DNA of 64,000 nt, from assembly GCA_963210315.1 (NCBI GenBank), contig OY723281.1:1178001-1242000 (forward strand), given 5' to 3'. A program made the position numbers and the translations under genes. This document shows, piece by piece, positions 50,131-63,409 of this stretch. Origin of the DNA: Rhynchopus euleeides (Eukaryota; Euglenozoa; Diplonemea; Diplonemida; Diplonemidae). Each line of letters opens with the position of its first letter. Positions within the stretch are counted from its first letter, which is position 1. The notes beneath the pieces are model-generated. The model was not told where the DNA came from and ran no database searches. It saw only the letters and a program-made list of their open reading frames with translations.

Positions 50131-53100
50131 GCACATAACACACCTGTGTGGTACGGGAAATGCTACGAGGAACGCGATGGACTCGGGACTGCTGCTGGCC
50201 TCTCTTGCTATGGTTTACTTATGTTTCGTGCTCCACCTGCTCCACCTCATTCTGCACTTCAGATGATCCACTTCACGTGGGTTACGGGGTTTGGGGCAAC
50301 GATGATATGTTGTGTCCGACGACAAGGTAAGGTAAGCTCATCGAGGTACACCAAACCGGAGTTGTCAAATCAAAAAAGACACACCGCCCGAGAGGCAATT
50401 GGTGTGACACAACAGCGATGACACAACCACTCTGCCCGAGGGGGCGCGTTTTTAGCGACCGAGACCTCCTCTCCTGACTGAGGGACACACGATCTGACCG
50501 TCCGAGAGACGCAGCATTCTACCCTGCCCGAGGGGCACCCACTCTCCTGACCGAGAGACACGCAGTCTTGCCCGAGGGGCACCTGGTTTCCTGACCGAGA
50601 CAATATTCTGCCCGAGGGGCACTCACTCTCCCGACCGAGAGACACGCAGTTTTGCCCGAGGGGCACCTGTTCTCCTGACCGAGACAATATTCTGCCCGAG
50701 GGGCACCCACTCTCCCGACCGAGAGACGCAGCATCTCGCCCGAGGGGCACCTGTTCTCCTGACCGAGACAAAAATTTTGCCCGAGGGGCACCTACTCTCC
50801 CGACCGAGAGACACGCAGTCTTGCCCGAGGGGCACCTGTTCTCCTGACCGAGACAATATTCTGCCCGAGGGGCATCCACTCTCCCGACCGAGAGACGCAG
50901 CATCTCGCCCGAGGGGCACCTGTTCTCCTGACCGAGACAATATTCTGCCCGAGGGGCACTCACTCTCCCGACCGAGAGACACGCAGTTTTGCCCGAGGGG
51001 CACCCGTTATCCTGACCGAGACAAAACTATGCCCGAGGGGCACCCACTCTCCCGACCGAGAGACGCAGCATCTCGCCCGAGGGGCACCTGTTCTCCTGAC
51101 CGAGACAAAAATTTTGCCCGAGGGGCACCCGCTCTCCCGACCGAGAGATACACAATCTTGCCCGAGGGGCACCAAATCCCGACCGAGAAGACGACCCTCA
51201 CACCATGCTCGTGTCAGGTCTCAAGAGGGCCGAAGCCGCGGTTGAGGACAACAACACCCCCACGCACTGGTTCTAATAAATGACGGCGAGGTGCACGGGG
51301 GGATCAGCACGAAGGAGGGGCGCAAAAAGATGGGGATGATGACGCCGTGGTGTTCAAGGTGGTCCTCCGCCGCTTATGAACGTGACAGCGGGACAGCGCT
51401 GCGCCCGTGGCCGCAGCGGATTGAGGACATTCCCATCAGCCATCGAGACTATCACCGCGCCTCGCCGAAAACCTGCTTCACGCTTGATCGCGCTCAAGGT
51501 TTCCAAACGCATACTTCAGCTGGAGGTTCCGTCACAGAGGCGCTGACAAAGGCGGGACCAAGAGCAACAGTCGGGTGCTGATAAATGGGTCGATACTGAT
51601 GCAGCAAAGTGACGTCAGTGATATCCAACTCCTACTTTCCTGACCGAGACACGATCTTGCCGAGGAGCATCGGACCGAGACACCCACTTCTGCCTGAGGG
51701 GCACCTAGCCGAGACGCATTTTTCCTGCCCGAGGGGCATCTCGCCGAGACATTACCTGCCTGAGGGGCACCTGGCCACGACATACCTACAGCTTACGCTT
51801 GCGGGGCACCCTGCCTGAGGAGCACCTGGCCAAGACATACATTTCCGCCTACGAGGCACCCTGCCCGAGGGGCACCTGGTCAAGACACACACTTCCGCCT
51901 ACGGGGCACCCTGCCCGAGGGGCACCTGGCCAAGACAGACACCTCTGCCTACGAGGCACCCTGCCCGAGGGGCACCTGGCCAAGACATACACTTCCGCCT
52001 ACGAGGCACCCTGCCCGAGGGGCACCTGGCCAAGACAGACACTTCCGCCTACGAGGCACCCTGCCCGAGGGGCACCTGGCCAAGACAGACACTTCCGCCT
52101 ACGAGGCACCCTGCCCGAGGGGCACCTGGCCAAGACATACACTTCCGCCTACGAGGCACCCTGCCCGAGGGGCACCTGGTCAAGACATACATTTCCGCCT
52201 ACGGGGCACCCTGCCTGAGGGGCATCTGGCCGCGACATACACTTCCGCCTACGGGGCACCCTGCCTGAGGGGCACCTGGCCAAGACGCACATTCATGCCC
52301 GAGGGACACCGGGCCGAGACATTACATTCCCTGCCTGAGGGACACCTGGCCGAGACACATTCCTGCCGAGGGGCACTCACTCCCGACCGCGAGACGCAGG
52401 ATTTTGCCTGAGGGGCACCTCCTCTCCTGACCGAGACACAACCCCGCCCAGCACAGTGCCGAGGGGCATTTACGCTTTCGACTGGAATACCGAGCCTGAC
52501 CCGGGGAGACACAATCGTGCCACAATCGTGAGGGGCATACTCTCTTGATTGAGAAATACACCTTTTTTGCCCGAGCGACGGCACCTGAAGGCGGAAGGGT
52601 GGCCTGTCACACACAGCCTGCCAGATCCAGCTCGAGCACGGTGACGCGACGTGAGCTTTCCGAGGGCGACAGTTTTCGTGTACCAATGCAACGCCCCCGG
52701 ACACGCCCCCGAGAAGCCGGCACGTCTGTCGTGCCCAGCTTATCTGCGCGAATGCCGACTACGCGCACCCCGGCGTCAAGCGGATGCCCGCACACGCCCC
52801 AAGCGGGGCATACTCCGTCGAAGCATAGTCTCCCTGCCGGGGGACACACATTCAAGCCTGCATTATTCACAGGGGTCAGGGGGAGTTCCGGGCGTCTGTG
52901 GCCCGGTGTTGAGACGTACGACCTCACAGTTCCATGCAGGGAAGGGGAGCTGCTGACTGGACACCTGCGAGGTGCCGTGGGACATACACAGAGATCAGGT
53001 ATCCAACACAGCCGAGACGCTCTCCCAAGCTGCACTGCTCGGGGAGCAAAAGAAGCAGCGACTGAGAGACGCGTCCGCATCGCCTGTGTCAGCGGTGCCG

Positions 53101-54936
53101 CCGCTGAGGGGGTCCACCGAAACCGCAGCCATGGCAGCGGGCCGAGATCATTCCACAAGGTTGGGGGGCAGTCGGCCAGTCTTCCCGAGTACCCAGCAGC
53201 CTACTCGACAAGCCCGAACAGCGACTGCAGCGTGCGACAAGCTCCGGTCCGCGGGGACTCACCTCTCTCATTAAGAAGGCGACTCCGAGAATCCTTCTGG
53301 CATGCCCACACCTCCAGGGCCTCGAATTTCCTCACGCACCGGGAAATACGCCCTCCACACTGAGTCCGGGCGTTACCACTGAATCGACGCCACGTGGGGC
53401 CACAGGGCCTCCGTTTGATGCGCTGTCTACGAGGCGGGCGATGGGGCAGGTACAGTGGGGATCAGCCCAGTGGGAAGGGGGCCGCAGGAACGTGTTGTCC
53501 ACCGCTCGAGCGGAGTTCAGGAGACGACAGTGCGCGCGATCGCCCTCTTTCACCCAGAAGGGCCGGCACCTCTCACACCTACCCCTGGGCACTCCATGCA
53601 GCGTCTCCAGTGCGCCATGAAGAGGCGCGTTGGGCTTCACCCCGCAACTCGCTCGCAGCCAGCGAAGACCGGAGAGGACACAGAGAGCCACAGAGCGATC
53701 GAGATCACGCCGGAAAGCACCGGGTGTTGGCCGGGCTCCCGAAGGGCGAGAGTTTAAGACGGCCGGACAGTAGACTGCTGCGGAGGAGCTGGGAGGCGAG
53801 TTTCAGACTGTGATTTCTCGATCCGCCGAGCCCTGTCCCCAGGCGAGAGCTGCCGGGTCATGGTGGCTGAATATGCACGAGCGTCGCGGTGGTGGTGCTG
53901 GGAGCGCACCAGAGGACTGTCACGCTGAGGGGCTGGGCATGGCCACTGACTACCTGGATACGGCCGTCTCAGTGCATCGCCCGGGGTGCAAAACGACATC
54001 GAGTATGTCAGGAAGAAGGGTCATGTGGGCACACACCAATATGTCGGAGACGTGAAGAAGCCTCGAGGGGAAGGGTTCCCCAGGGGATGGAGGATCCCGA
54101 AGAGGTACAGGGTGAGGATTCAAATACCCGGAGTGGGAAACGCACCAGACGTCGGGGGTCAGCCAAGAGCGGGTGGTTGCAGCACAGGCGGGGCTGTGTG
54201 CAACCTTTGCCCCCTTAGTTTCGCCGGGTTGAGACGCATCAACTCTCTCGCCGGGTGCGGCAACTGGAGAGACAGGCATGTTGTCGATAGGGCACACCAA
54301 GAATCACGAGGCTGACCACACGACGGCGGCACACGGCCGAGGCAGGCGGATCCCCTCAGCGAGTGAGGTGCGATCGTTTTCCGTACAAGGTGCTCGTGAC
54401 AACGTAGAAAGCGGTACATTACCATCGGAGGGATGCATACGATGGGCGACGGAGCCTGATCACTTCAATAGTAGACCGTTCGCGCGGCGTCCCTAAGTCC
54501 TTGGGTCCTAAGGGTCCTGGGTGGAAGCGTCCAATGCAACACTCACAGCATAGAGGCCAAGTGTTTCTCGTAGTATTTTGCACATAACACACCTGTGTGG
54601 TACGGGAAATGCTACGAGGAACGCGATGGACTCGGGACTGCTGCTGGCCTCTCTTGCTATGGTTTACTTATGTTTCGTGCTCCACCTGCTCCACCTCATT
54701 CTGCACTTCAGATGATCCACTTCACGTGGGTTACGGGGTTTGGGACAACGATGATATGTTGTGTCCGACGACAAGGTAAGGTAAGCTCATCGAGGTACAC
54801 CAAACCGGAGTTGTCAAATCAAAAAAAAATATGGGGGGGGGGGTTCAAAGTGCAAGAGGTGGAGCCCGTTCAACAGGTGGAAGCGTCCAATGCAACACTC
54901 ACAGCATAGAGGCCAAGTGTTTCTCGTAGTATTTTT
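50131..54936 (+). repeat. Composite repeat unit, copy 2 (4.81 kb)
   Basis: Same order as copy 1: module 50131-50372, array 1 (about 50520-51190), link, array 2 (about 51808-52296, nine units), interior, tail, module 54580-54821, tail ending 54936. It differs from copy 1 at scattered single bases and by one 50-bp unit, and matches copy 3 more closely than copy 1. Confidence 0.9.
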
Positions 54937-55730
54937 GTGTGTTTTTTCTGCCAGCCGACATCACTAGCGCCAGCGAGAAAAAAAAACGGTGGAAGCGATC
55001 AATGCAAAAATCATCTGAAAGGAAGACTCGAGAGACTGCTGCTGTATTTTTTCGCACACTTGTGAGCAGAAGATGTCACGACACCACAGCCAAACGTGCT
55101 CCAGACACCACTAGCTTCCACCCCCCCCCCCCCCCCCACGTCGCAGGAGTTTTGAGGTTTTGTGTGTGGAAGCGCCAAGGCATCAACAAAACAAAATACG
55201 AGCAAAGAGCGGCTGTCTGGAGTGACATTTTTTCCACCAAGAGTATTTTGTCTTTCACGTGATTGTTTTTTGTTGTGCAGTCGCCGCCTCCTGCCACCTT
55301 GGCGCCGACACTGCACCGTACCCTTCGCTTCCCGCTGCTCCCACACACCATCAGACACGCCCTGCCTGGCCTCCCAACGAGCTATGACATCCTTTCCCCT
55401 CGGGTACTTCTCAACAGCGTCGTGCCTCCCGCCCCATCCTTGCAGCCGCTAAAGGGTCCCTTCGCAGCTGTTTGTGTGGATTGAACGATTTGAACGATTT
55501 TGCGGTTGCACAAACAAAACAAAAGGAACCCGGAAATCCTTTTGGCCGTGCTTGTGGTGACGAGAGTGTGGATTTGCGGGTTGGTTTGTTTTGTCCCACC
55601 CTGCGGTGAAGGATGTAGGAACAACTGCAGCAGGGCTTTCCGGATTTGCCACACCTGACAGCCGCCTGTGTGGCCCACAAACAACAGCCTTATCTTTTTA
55701 CTGGGGGGGGGGGGGGCCCGGGGGGGGGGG
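54937..55730. other. Spacer between inverted composite repeats, left
   Basis: This contains a C-run of about 19 (55119-55137), the repeat shared with 1258-1312 (55185-55236), and two variants of the TGGAAGCG motif (54993, 55167). At 55261-55485 a plus frame (LHRTLRFPLLPHTIRHALPG) looks protein-like, but I cannot assign it. A G-run tract (55701-55740) leads into the foldback element. Confidence 0.45.
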
Positions 55731-55733
55731 GTA

Positions 55734-56881
55734 GGGGGGGTCAAATGCCACCCTTTTACGTGGACAAACACGATTTTTCAAAAAACCGGCGCAGAGGCCC
55801 CAAAGCCCCCGTAAACCCTCCAAACCCCCCCAGATCGGTCCGGAAACCCATCGAACCCCACTTTTCCACCATTCCGGGCACCTCAGGTGCTCGAATTGGG
55901 GTACCTAAATTTTGTGCCACCGTTTGGTACCGGACAGTGCCACTGTGTGGGAGGTTGGAAAAGAAAATGCCCCAACACACCACATCTGAGGGTTGCAATG
56001 CATGTTGCTTGCCAACCACGTCATCCGGTGGGTGTCAGGCGCTATGTAGGTGGCATTAGCCAGGTCTTCGATGAGTTCTGGCTTGTATATGTACCTCCCT
56101 GCCACCATGCACCGGGAGGCTGCCTGTAGGTACGGAACAAGTCCAGATGGTCGTGTGATTCCTGTGCAGCAGTGCTCCACAACCGGGATGTGTTGACAAC
56201 GACTGTTGCAACACGAGCTGTACATTCCGGGAACACACGAAGTGCGCTGTCGTGGTACCCATTGTGCCAGAATTGGTAGTTGCTGCGGTCTACTTTGCCT
56301 GGCCCAAGAGCACTGGTACTGAACGGTGCAATATGCGTGGCGAGGTGAATGCAACGGAAGGGCGCAAAGTCAATACAGCTCTCGGATGGCGGGTGGTGGT
56401 GCCACTAGTGTGTGACGTTCACTCGAGGATACAACGCATCACAATGAATCAGCAACCGTGGACCGAGTACAATACGCTCTCTGTGGCTGGTGTGGGGGAC
56501 AAAGGCAGTGCCTGTGCCGCAGGCAGGGAGGTACATATACAAGCCAGAACACATCGAAGACCTGGCTCATGCCACCTACATAGCGCCTGACACCCACCGG
56601 ATGACGTGGTTGGCAAGCAACATGCATTGCAACCCTCAGATGTGGTGTGTTGGGGCATTTTCTTTTCCAACCTCCCACACAGTGGCACTGTCCGGTACCA
56701 AACGGTGGCACAAAATTTAGGTACCCCAATTCGGGCACCTGAGGTGCCCGGAATGGTGGAAAAGTGGGGTTCGATGGGTTTCCGGACCGATCTGGGGGGG
56801 TTTGGAGGGTTTACGGGGGCTTTGGGGCCTCTGCGCCGGTTTTTTGAAAAATCGTGTTTGTCACCCCCATTTGACCCCCCC
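55734..56881. mobile_element. Foldback transposon, about 370-bp arms, TSD TA
   Basis: Long inverted arms (55734-56113 and 56516-56881) pair nearly throughout, separated by about 400 bp. The ends GGGGGGGTCAAATG are flanked by TA on both sides. Each arm carries, reading outward, the same 60-codon frame (IEDLA-ATYIAPDTHRMTW and WCVGAFSFPTSHTVALSG), which matches no family I know. The middle has open frames on both strands but no recognised transposase. Confidence 0.75.
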
Positions 56882-56883
56882 TA

Positions 56884-57080
56884 GGCATACTTGTCCCCCC
56901 ATTATGGGGAGGCCCTTTTATGCGGGAAAATAGGGGGGGTTTATGGGGCAAATCCCCCATAAAAAAATATGGGGGCCCCCATATTTCCCCCATATTCCCC
57001 CATATTCCCCCATAAAAAAATATGGGGGAAATATGGGGGGTTTATGAAAATATGGGGGGAATATGCGGGAAATATGCGGG
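56884..57080. repeat. Nested short palindromes of ATATGGGGG / CCCCCATAT
   Basis: Many direct and inverted copies of CCCCCATA and TATGGGGG within 200 bp, able to form several alternative hairpins. No coding content. Confidence 0.7.
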
Positions 57081-58915
57081 AAAATTGGTCCAAAATCCAG
57101 AGTGTATAGGGGGACCCTTTTCGAATTTTTTTTCGGGGGGGGTCTATTTTGGACGTTTGAGCCCGATTTCGAAGGAATTTTTGAGTTTTGAGCCTATTTT
57201 GGGCCCTAAAACGCGTTAAAACGGGTCCCCGGAATTTCCGGAAAATGGCTGTTTTTTTGGCCTTGGCGAAATTTCGCCCAACATATTGACCCAAACTGTT
57301 CTGGGCCCAAAAATCGGGTCCTGGTGGTCTGGAACTGTCCATTTTCGAAGGCAGTCGTCAAAAAATTGCGAGGGTTCGCCCCGAATTCACTCATGTGACC
57401 CCAAAAATCAAGCAAATGAGGTTTGCTCCGGACCTTGTTGTGGGGAGAAATCGGCCAAGTGAGGTTCGGGTTGTCTCTTGTGCGAAATTCTGACAATAAA
57501 GCTCAAGTAATCAAATGCCATAACCCCAACCACAAACCCACCCCCTGCCTTCTGCCCCCCACCCCTGTGCAGGTCATGTGCCCCATCCCATCCCGTGTTG
57601 CCTTGTTGCAGATTTTCAAATTGGGAAATTTCAGGTGACCCGATGACGGTGACGTACCCCGAGGGTCTACCTGCAGGGCTCCACTTTTTTTTGCTGTGCC
57701 TGCTTGCGCTTCGCTTGCCACACACCACCCCTGGGAGGGACAGAGGGCGGAGGGGGTTACACACTTACACAACCGATCCGGTCAAACAATGCCACGTCAT
57801 CCCCATTGGGGTCCTGGACCGCGGCCTCTCTCCCAGCGAATTGGTGTCGTCATCAGGCAGGCTAAGTAGTTGTCTACACAGGACATTGGTTTTAAGGGGG
57901 TCTGAGTTCTGCGGAACTGGCTTCAAGGGACGCCCCCTCGTAATGACTGGGTGGATGGAGCCAAGTAATACCAGGTGGTCGGACACCGGAACTCTCGGCA
58001 TTTATTAGTCGCGGGAACTGTGTCCGTGTGGTCGGGTGTGACCCCTTCCGATTCCACTGATTCCACTCTTGAACATGTAGTGTTGAAAGATACTTGGTGT
58101 TCTGATGTTTTACAGGGTACTTGACAAAGGAAAGAGGGTGGTCAGTCTTGTGATCCACCCTGAATCCTTCCTGTGAGCAGCAGATCCACAACACCTCGAC
58201 TTCTTTCAGCGGCTGTATTGATATTGCCTGACACAGCAAACATGATTCAATTGGAGGAACAAGCCTCGTACACCAGCGGCCCAAAAGGTGGATTTCATGT
58301 ATGGTTTTAGGATTTCCCTTACTACTGATGGTGTAGAGACTACAAAGCCTGACCTGATGACGCCGCCATGAACCTGGGAGACACGCCGCGTGAGAAGGGA
58401 CCTCGGTGCGGGGTGGCGTGAAGATCCTGCCTGAGTGCCCTCGTCGGGACCCGCGGTAAACCGTGGCGTTCCCCCCGAGGCAAGTCCAGGACGAAGGTTG
58501 CAGATAACCGCTGCACCTCTTCGTCCGAAAGGAGCTCACAGGATAGGGGAACTGCCCACACCCCACTCACGACAGTGTATCCGAAAGGTGCACTGCGCGT
58601 GTGGTGGCGGTGTCGGGTCCAGACCCACCTCGTTCCCCCATGCCCGTCAGTTGTTGCCCCTCCAGGGGTGGCTGCTGTCTGGCATGGGGGGCGCCCTCCC
58701 TGCCTTGCAAGGAAAAATGTAGAACGGCATGCTGCCCGTTTCTTCATTTTTTCACCTTGCCTGGCAGGGGGGGGCCCACCCTCACGGGGGGAAAAAGAGG
58801 AACGGCATGCTGCCCGTTCACTCTTTTTTCCTCCCGTCGTGGGTGGGCCCACTTCCGGCCATAAAATTGGCCGGAAATTTTTTTCAGCAAAAAATCCATT
58901 TTTTGCTGAGCATAG
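57081..58915. other. Spacer between inverted composite repeats, right
   Basis: No recognised gene. GAACGGCATGCTGCCCGTT occurs twice (58722 and 58800), each before a T/C-rich tract. A minus-strand frame from about 58560 to 58343 (VVSGVWAVPLSCELLSDEEV) reads somewhat protein-like but has no family I can name. 57100-57480 is T-rich low-complexity sequence. Confidence 0.4.
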
Positions 58916-61900
58916 AAATACTACGAGAAACACTTGGCCTCTATGCTGTGAGTGTTGCATTGGACGCTTCCACCTGTTGAACGGGCTCCACCTCTTGCAC
59001 TTTGAAAAAACCCCCCCCCATATTTTTTTTTGATTTGACAACTCCGGTTTGGTGTACCTCGATGAGCTTACCTTACCTTGTCGTCGGACACAACATATCA
59101 TCGTTGTCCCAAACCCCGTAACCCACGTGAAGTGGATCATCTGAAGTGCAGAATGAGGTGGAGCAGGTGGAGCACGAAACATAAGTAAACCATAGCAAGA
59201 GAGGCCAGCAGCAGTCCCGAGTCCATCGCGTTCCTCGTAGCATTTCCCGTACCACACAGGTGTGTTATGTGCAAAATACTACGAGAAACACTTGGCCTCT
59301 ATGCTGTGAGTGTTGCATTGGACGCTTCCACCCAGGACCCTTAGGACCCAAGGACTTAGGGACGCCGCGCGAACGGTCTACTATTGAAGTGATCAGGCTC
59401 CGTCGCCCATCGTATGCATCCCTCCGATGGTAATGTACCGCTTTCTACGTTGTCACGAGCACCTTGTACGGAAAACGATCGCACCTCACTCGCTGAGGGG
59501 ATCCGCCTGCCTCGGCCGTGTGCCGCCGTCGTGTGGTCAGCCTCGTGATTCTTGGTGTGCCCTATCGACAACATGCCTGTCTCTCCAGTTGCCGCACCCG
59601 GCGAGAGAGTTGATGCGTCTCAACCCGGCGAAACTAAGGGGGCAAAGGTTGCACACAGCCCCGCCTGTGCTGCAACCACCCGCTCTTGGCTGACCCCCGA
59701 CGTCTGGTGCGTTTCCCACTCCGGGTATTTGAATCCTCACCCTGTACCTCTTCGGGATCCTCCATCCCCTGGGGAACCCTTCCCCTCGAGGCTTCTTCAC
59801 GTCTCCGACATATTGGTGTGTGCCCACATGACCCTTCTTCCTGACATACTCGATGTCGTTTTGCACCCCGGGCGATGCACTGAGACGGCCGTATCCAGGT
59901 AGTCAGTGGCCATGCCCAGCCCCTCAGCGTGACAGTCCTCTGGTGCGCTCCCAGCACCACCACCGCGACGCTCGTGCATATTCAGCCACCATGACCCGGC
60001 AGCTCTCGCCTGGGGACAGGGCTCGGCGGATCGAGAAATCACAGTCTGAAACTCGCCTCCCAGCTCCTCCGCAGCAGTCTACTGTCCGGCCGTCTTAAAC
60101 TCTCGCCCTTCGGGAGCCCGGCCAACACCCGGTGCTTTCCGGCGTGATCTCGATCGCTCTGTGGCTCTCTGTGTCCTCTCCGGTCTTCGCTGGCTGCGAG
60201 CGAGTTGCGGGGTGAAGCCCAACGCGCCTCTTCATGGCGCACTGGAGACGCTGCATGGAGTGCCCAGGGGTAGGTGTGAGAGGTGCCGGCCCTTCTGGGT
60301 GAAAGAGGGCGATCGCGCGCACTGTCGTCTCCTGAACTCCGCTCGAGCGGTGGACAACACGTTCCTGCGGCCCCCTTCCCACTGGGCTGATCCCCACTGT
60401 ACCTGCCCCATCGCCCGCCTCGTAGACAGCGCATCAAACGGAGGCCCTGTGGCCCCACGTGGCGTCGATTCAGTGGTAACGCCCGGACTCAGTGTGGAGG
60501 GCGTATTTCCCGGTGCGTGAGGAAATTCGAGGCCCTGGAGGTGTGGGCATGCCAGAAGGATTCTCGGAGTCGCCTTCTTAATGAGAGAGGTGAGTCCCCG
60601 CGGACCGGAGCTTGTCGCACGCTGCAGTCGCTGTTCGGGCTTGTCGAGTAGGCTGCTGGGTACTCGGGAAGACTGGCCGACTGCCCCCCAACCTTGTGGA
60701 ATGATCTCGGCCCGCTGCCATGGCTGCGGTTTCGGTGGACCCCCTCAGCGGCGGCACCGCTGACACAGGCGATGCGGACGCGTCTCTCAGTCGCTGCTTC
60801 TTTTGCTCCCCGAGCAGTGCAGCTTGGGAGAGCGTCTCGGCTGTGTTGGATACCTGATCTCTGTGTATGTCCCACGGCACCTCGCAGGTGTCCAGTCAGC
60901 AGCTCCCCTTCCCTGCATGGAACTGTGAGGTCGTACGTCTCAACACCGGGCCACAGACGCCCGGAACTCCCCCTGACCCCTGTGAATAATGCAGGCTTGA
61001 ATGTGTGTCCCCCGGCAGGGAGACTATGCTTCGACGGAGTATGCCCCGCTTGGGGCGTGTGCGGGCATCCGCTTGACGCCGGGGTGCGCGTAGTCGGCAT
61101 TCGCGCAGATAAGCTGGGCACGACAGACGTGCCGGCTTCTCGGGGGCGTGTCCGGGGGCGTTGCATTGGTACACGAAAACTGTCGCCCTCGGAAAGCTCA
61201 CGTCGCGTCACCGTGCTCGAGCTGGATCTGGCAGGCTGTGTGTGACAGGCCACCCTTCCGCCTTCAGGTGCCGTCGCTCGGGCAAAAAAGGTGTATTTCT
61301 CAATCAAGAGAGTATGCCCCTCACGATTGTGGCACGATTGTGTCTCCCCGGGTCAGGCTCGGTATTCCAGTCGAAAGCGTAAATGCCCCTCGGCACTGTG
61401 CTGGGCGGGGTTGTGTCTCGGTCAGGAGAGGAGGTGCCCCTCAGGCAAAATCCTGCGTCTCGCGGTCGGGAGTGAGTGCCCCTCGGCAGGAATGTGTCTC
61501 GGCCAGGTGTCCCTCAGGCAGGGAATGTAATGTCTCGGCCCGGTGTCCCTCGGGCATGAATGTGCGTCTTGGCCAGGTGCCCCTCAGGCAGGGTGCCCCG
61601 TAGGCGGAAGTGTATGTCGCGGCCAGATGCCCCTCAGGCAGGGTGCCCCGTAGGCGGAAATGTATGTCTTGACCAGGTGCCCCTCGGGCAGGGTGCCTCG
61701 TAGGCGGAAGTGTATGTCTTGGCCAGGTGCCCCTCGGGCAGGGTGCCTCGTAGGCGGAAGTGTCTGTCTTGGCCAGGTGCCCCTCGGGCAGGGTGCCTCG
61801 TAGGCGGAAGTGTCTGTCTTGGCCAGGTGCCCCTCGGGCAGGGTGCCTCGTAGGCGGAAGTGTATGTCTTGGCCAGGTGCCCCTCGGGCAGGGTGCCTCG

Positions 61901-63064
61901 TAGGCAGAGGTGTCTGTCTTGGCCAGGTGCCCCTCGGGCAGGGTGCCCCGTAGGCGGAAGTGTGTGTCTTGACCAGGTGCCCCTCGGGCAGGGTGCCTCG
62001 TAGGCGGAAATGTATGTCTTGGCCAGGTGCTCCTCAGGCAGGGTGCCCCGCAAGCGTAAGCTGTAGGTATGTCGTGGCCAGGTGCCCCTCAGGCAGGTAA
62101 TGTCTCGGCGAGATGCCCCTCGGGCAGGAAAAATGCGTCTCGGCTAGGTGCCCCTCAGGCAGAAGTGGGTGTCTCGGTCCGATGCTCCTCGGCAAGATCG
62201 TGTCTCGGTCAGGAAAGTAGGAGTTGGATATCACTGACGTCACTTTGCTGCATCAGTATCGACCCATTTATCAGCACCCGACTGTTGCTCTTGGTCCCGC
62301 CTTTGTCAGCGCCTCTGTGACGGAACCTCCAGCTGAAGTATGCGTTTGGAAACCTTGAGCGCGATCAAGCGTGAAGCAGGTTTTCGGCGAGGCGCGGTGA
62401 TAGTCTCGATGGCTGATGGGAATGTCCTCAATCCGCTGCGGCCACGGGCGCAGCGCTGTCCCGCTGTCACGTTCATAAGCGGCGGAGGACCACCTTGAAC
62501 ACCACGGCGTCATCATCCCCATCTTTTTGCGCCCCTCCTTCGTGCTGATCCCCCCGTGCACCTCGCCGTCATTTATTAGAACCAGTGCGTGGGGGTGTTG
62601 TTGTCCTCAACCGCGGCTTCGGCCCTCTTGAGACCTGACACGAGCATGGTGTGAGGGTCGTCTTCTCGGTCGGGATTTGGTGCCCCTCGGGCAAGATTGT
62701 GTATCTCTCGGTCGGGAGAGCGGGTGCCCCTCGGGCAAAATTTTTGTCTCGGTCAGGAGAACAGGTGCCCCTCGGGCGAGATGCTGCGTCTCTCGGTCGG
62801 GAGAGTGGGTGCCCCTCGGGCATAGTTTTGTCTCGGTCAGGATAACGGGTGCCCCTCGGGCAAAACTGCGTGTCTCTCGGTCGGGAGAGTGAGTGCCCCT
62901 CGGGCAGAATATTGTCTCGGTCAGGAGAACAGGTGCCCCTCGGGCGAGATGCTGCGTCTCTCGGTCGGGAGAGTGGATGCCCCTCGGGCAGAATATTGTC
63001 TCGGTCAGGAGAACAGGTGCCCCTCGGGCAAGACTGCGTGTCTCTCGGTCGGGAGAGTGGGTGC
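58916..63064 (-). repeat. Composite repeat unit, copy 3, inverted, truncated
   Basis: The reverse complement of copy 2 from its right end (58916) through the module (59031-59272), interior, array 2 (about 61567-62055, nine units) and into array 1, where it stops at 63064 and a different satellite begins. The left module of this copy is missing. Every encoded string I compared equals that of copy 2, including positions where copy 1 differs. Confidence 0.92.
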
Positions 63065-63066
63065 CT

Positions 63067-63330
63067 GATGACACAGTGTGCTAGAAGCCTGGGGGGGCAT
63101 GACACAGTGTGTTAGAAGCCTGGGGGGGCATGACACACTGTGTTAGAAGCCTGGGGGGGCATGACACAGTGTGCTGGAAGCCTGGGGGGGCATGACACAC
63201 AGTGTTAGAAGCCTGGGGGGGCATGACACACTGTGTTAGAAGCCTGGGGGGGCATGACACAGTGTGCTAGATGCCTGGGGGGGCATGACACACTGTGTTA
63301 GAAGCCTGGGGGGGCATGACACAGTGTGTA
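63067..63330 (+). repeat. 31-bp satellite, about 8 units
   Basis: The unit ATGACACAGTGTGCTAGAAG plus CCTGGGGGGGC recurs every 31 bp (TAGAAGCC at 63082, 63113, 63144 and onward), with C/G and T/C variants in the palindromic CACAGTGTG core. It lies between truncated copy 3 and the next composite unit. Confidence 0.9.
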
Positions 63331-63409
63331 AGGACCACGTGGGAGTATGTCACTTTGGAGCCAGTTTTGTGTGGCACCCAATTTTTTGACCTCTGCCAGA
63401 AATCTTTTT

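Noticed and set aside
58340-59257. A 305-codon minus-strand frame across the composite repeat edge
   Set aside because: Its first part is the translated 242-bp module and tail; only the last 70 or so codons look protein-like, and they match nothing I know.
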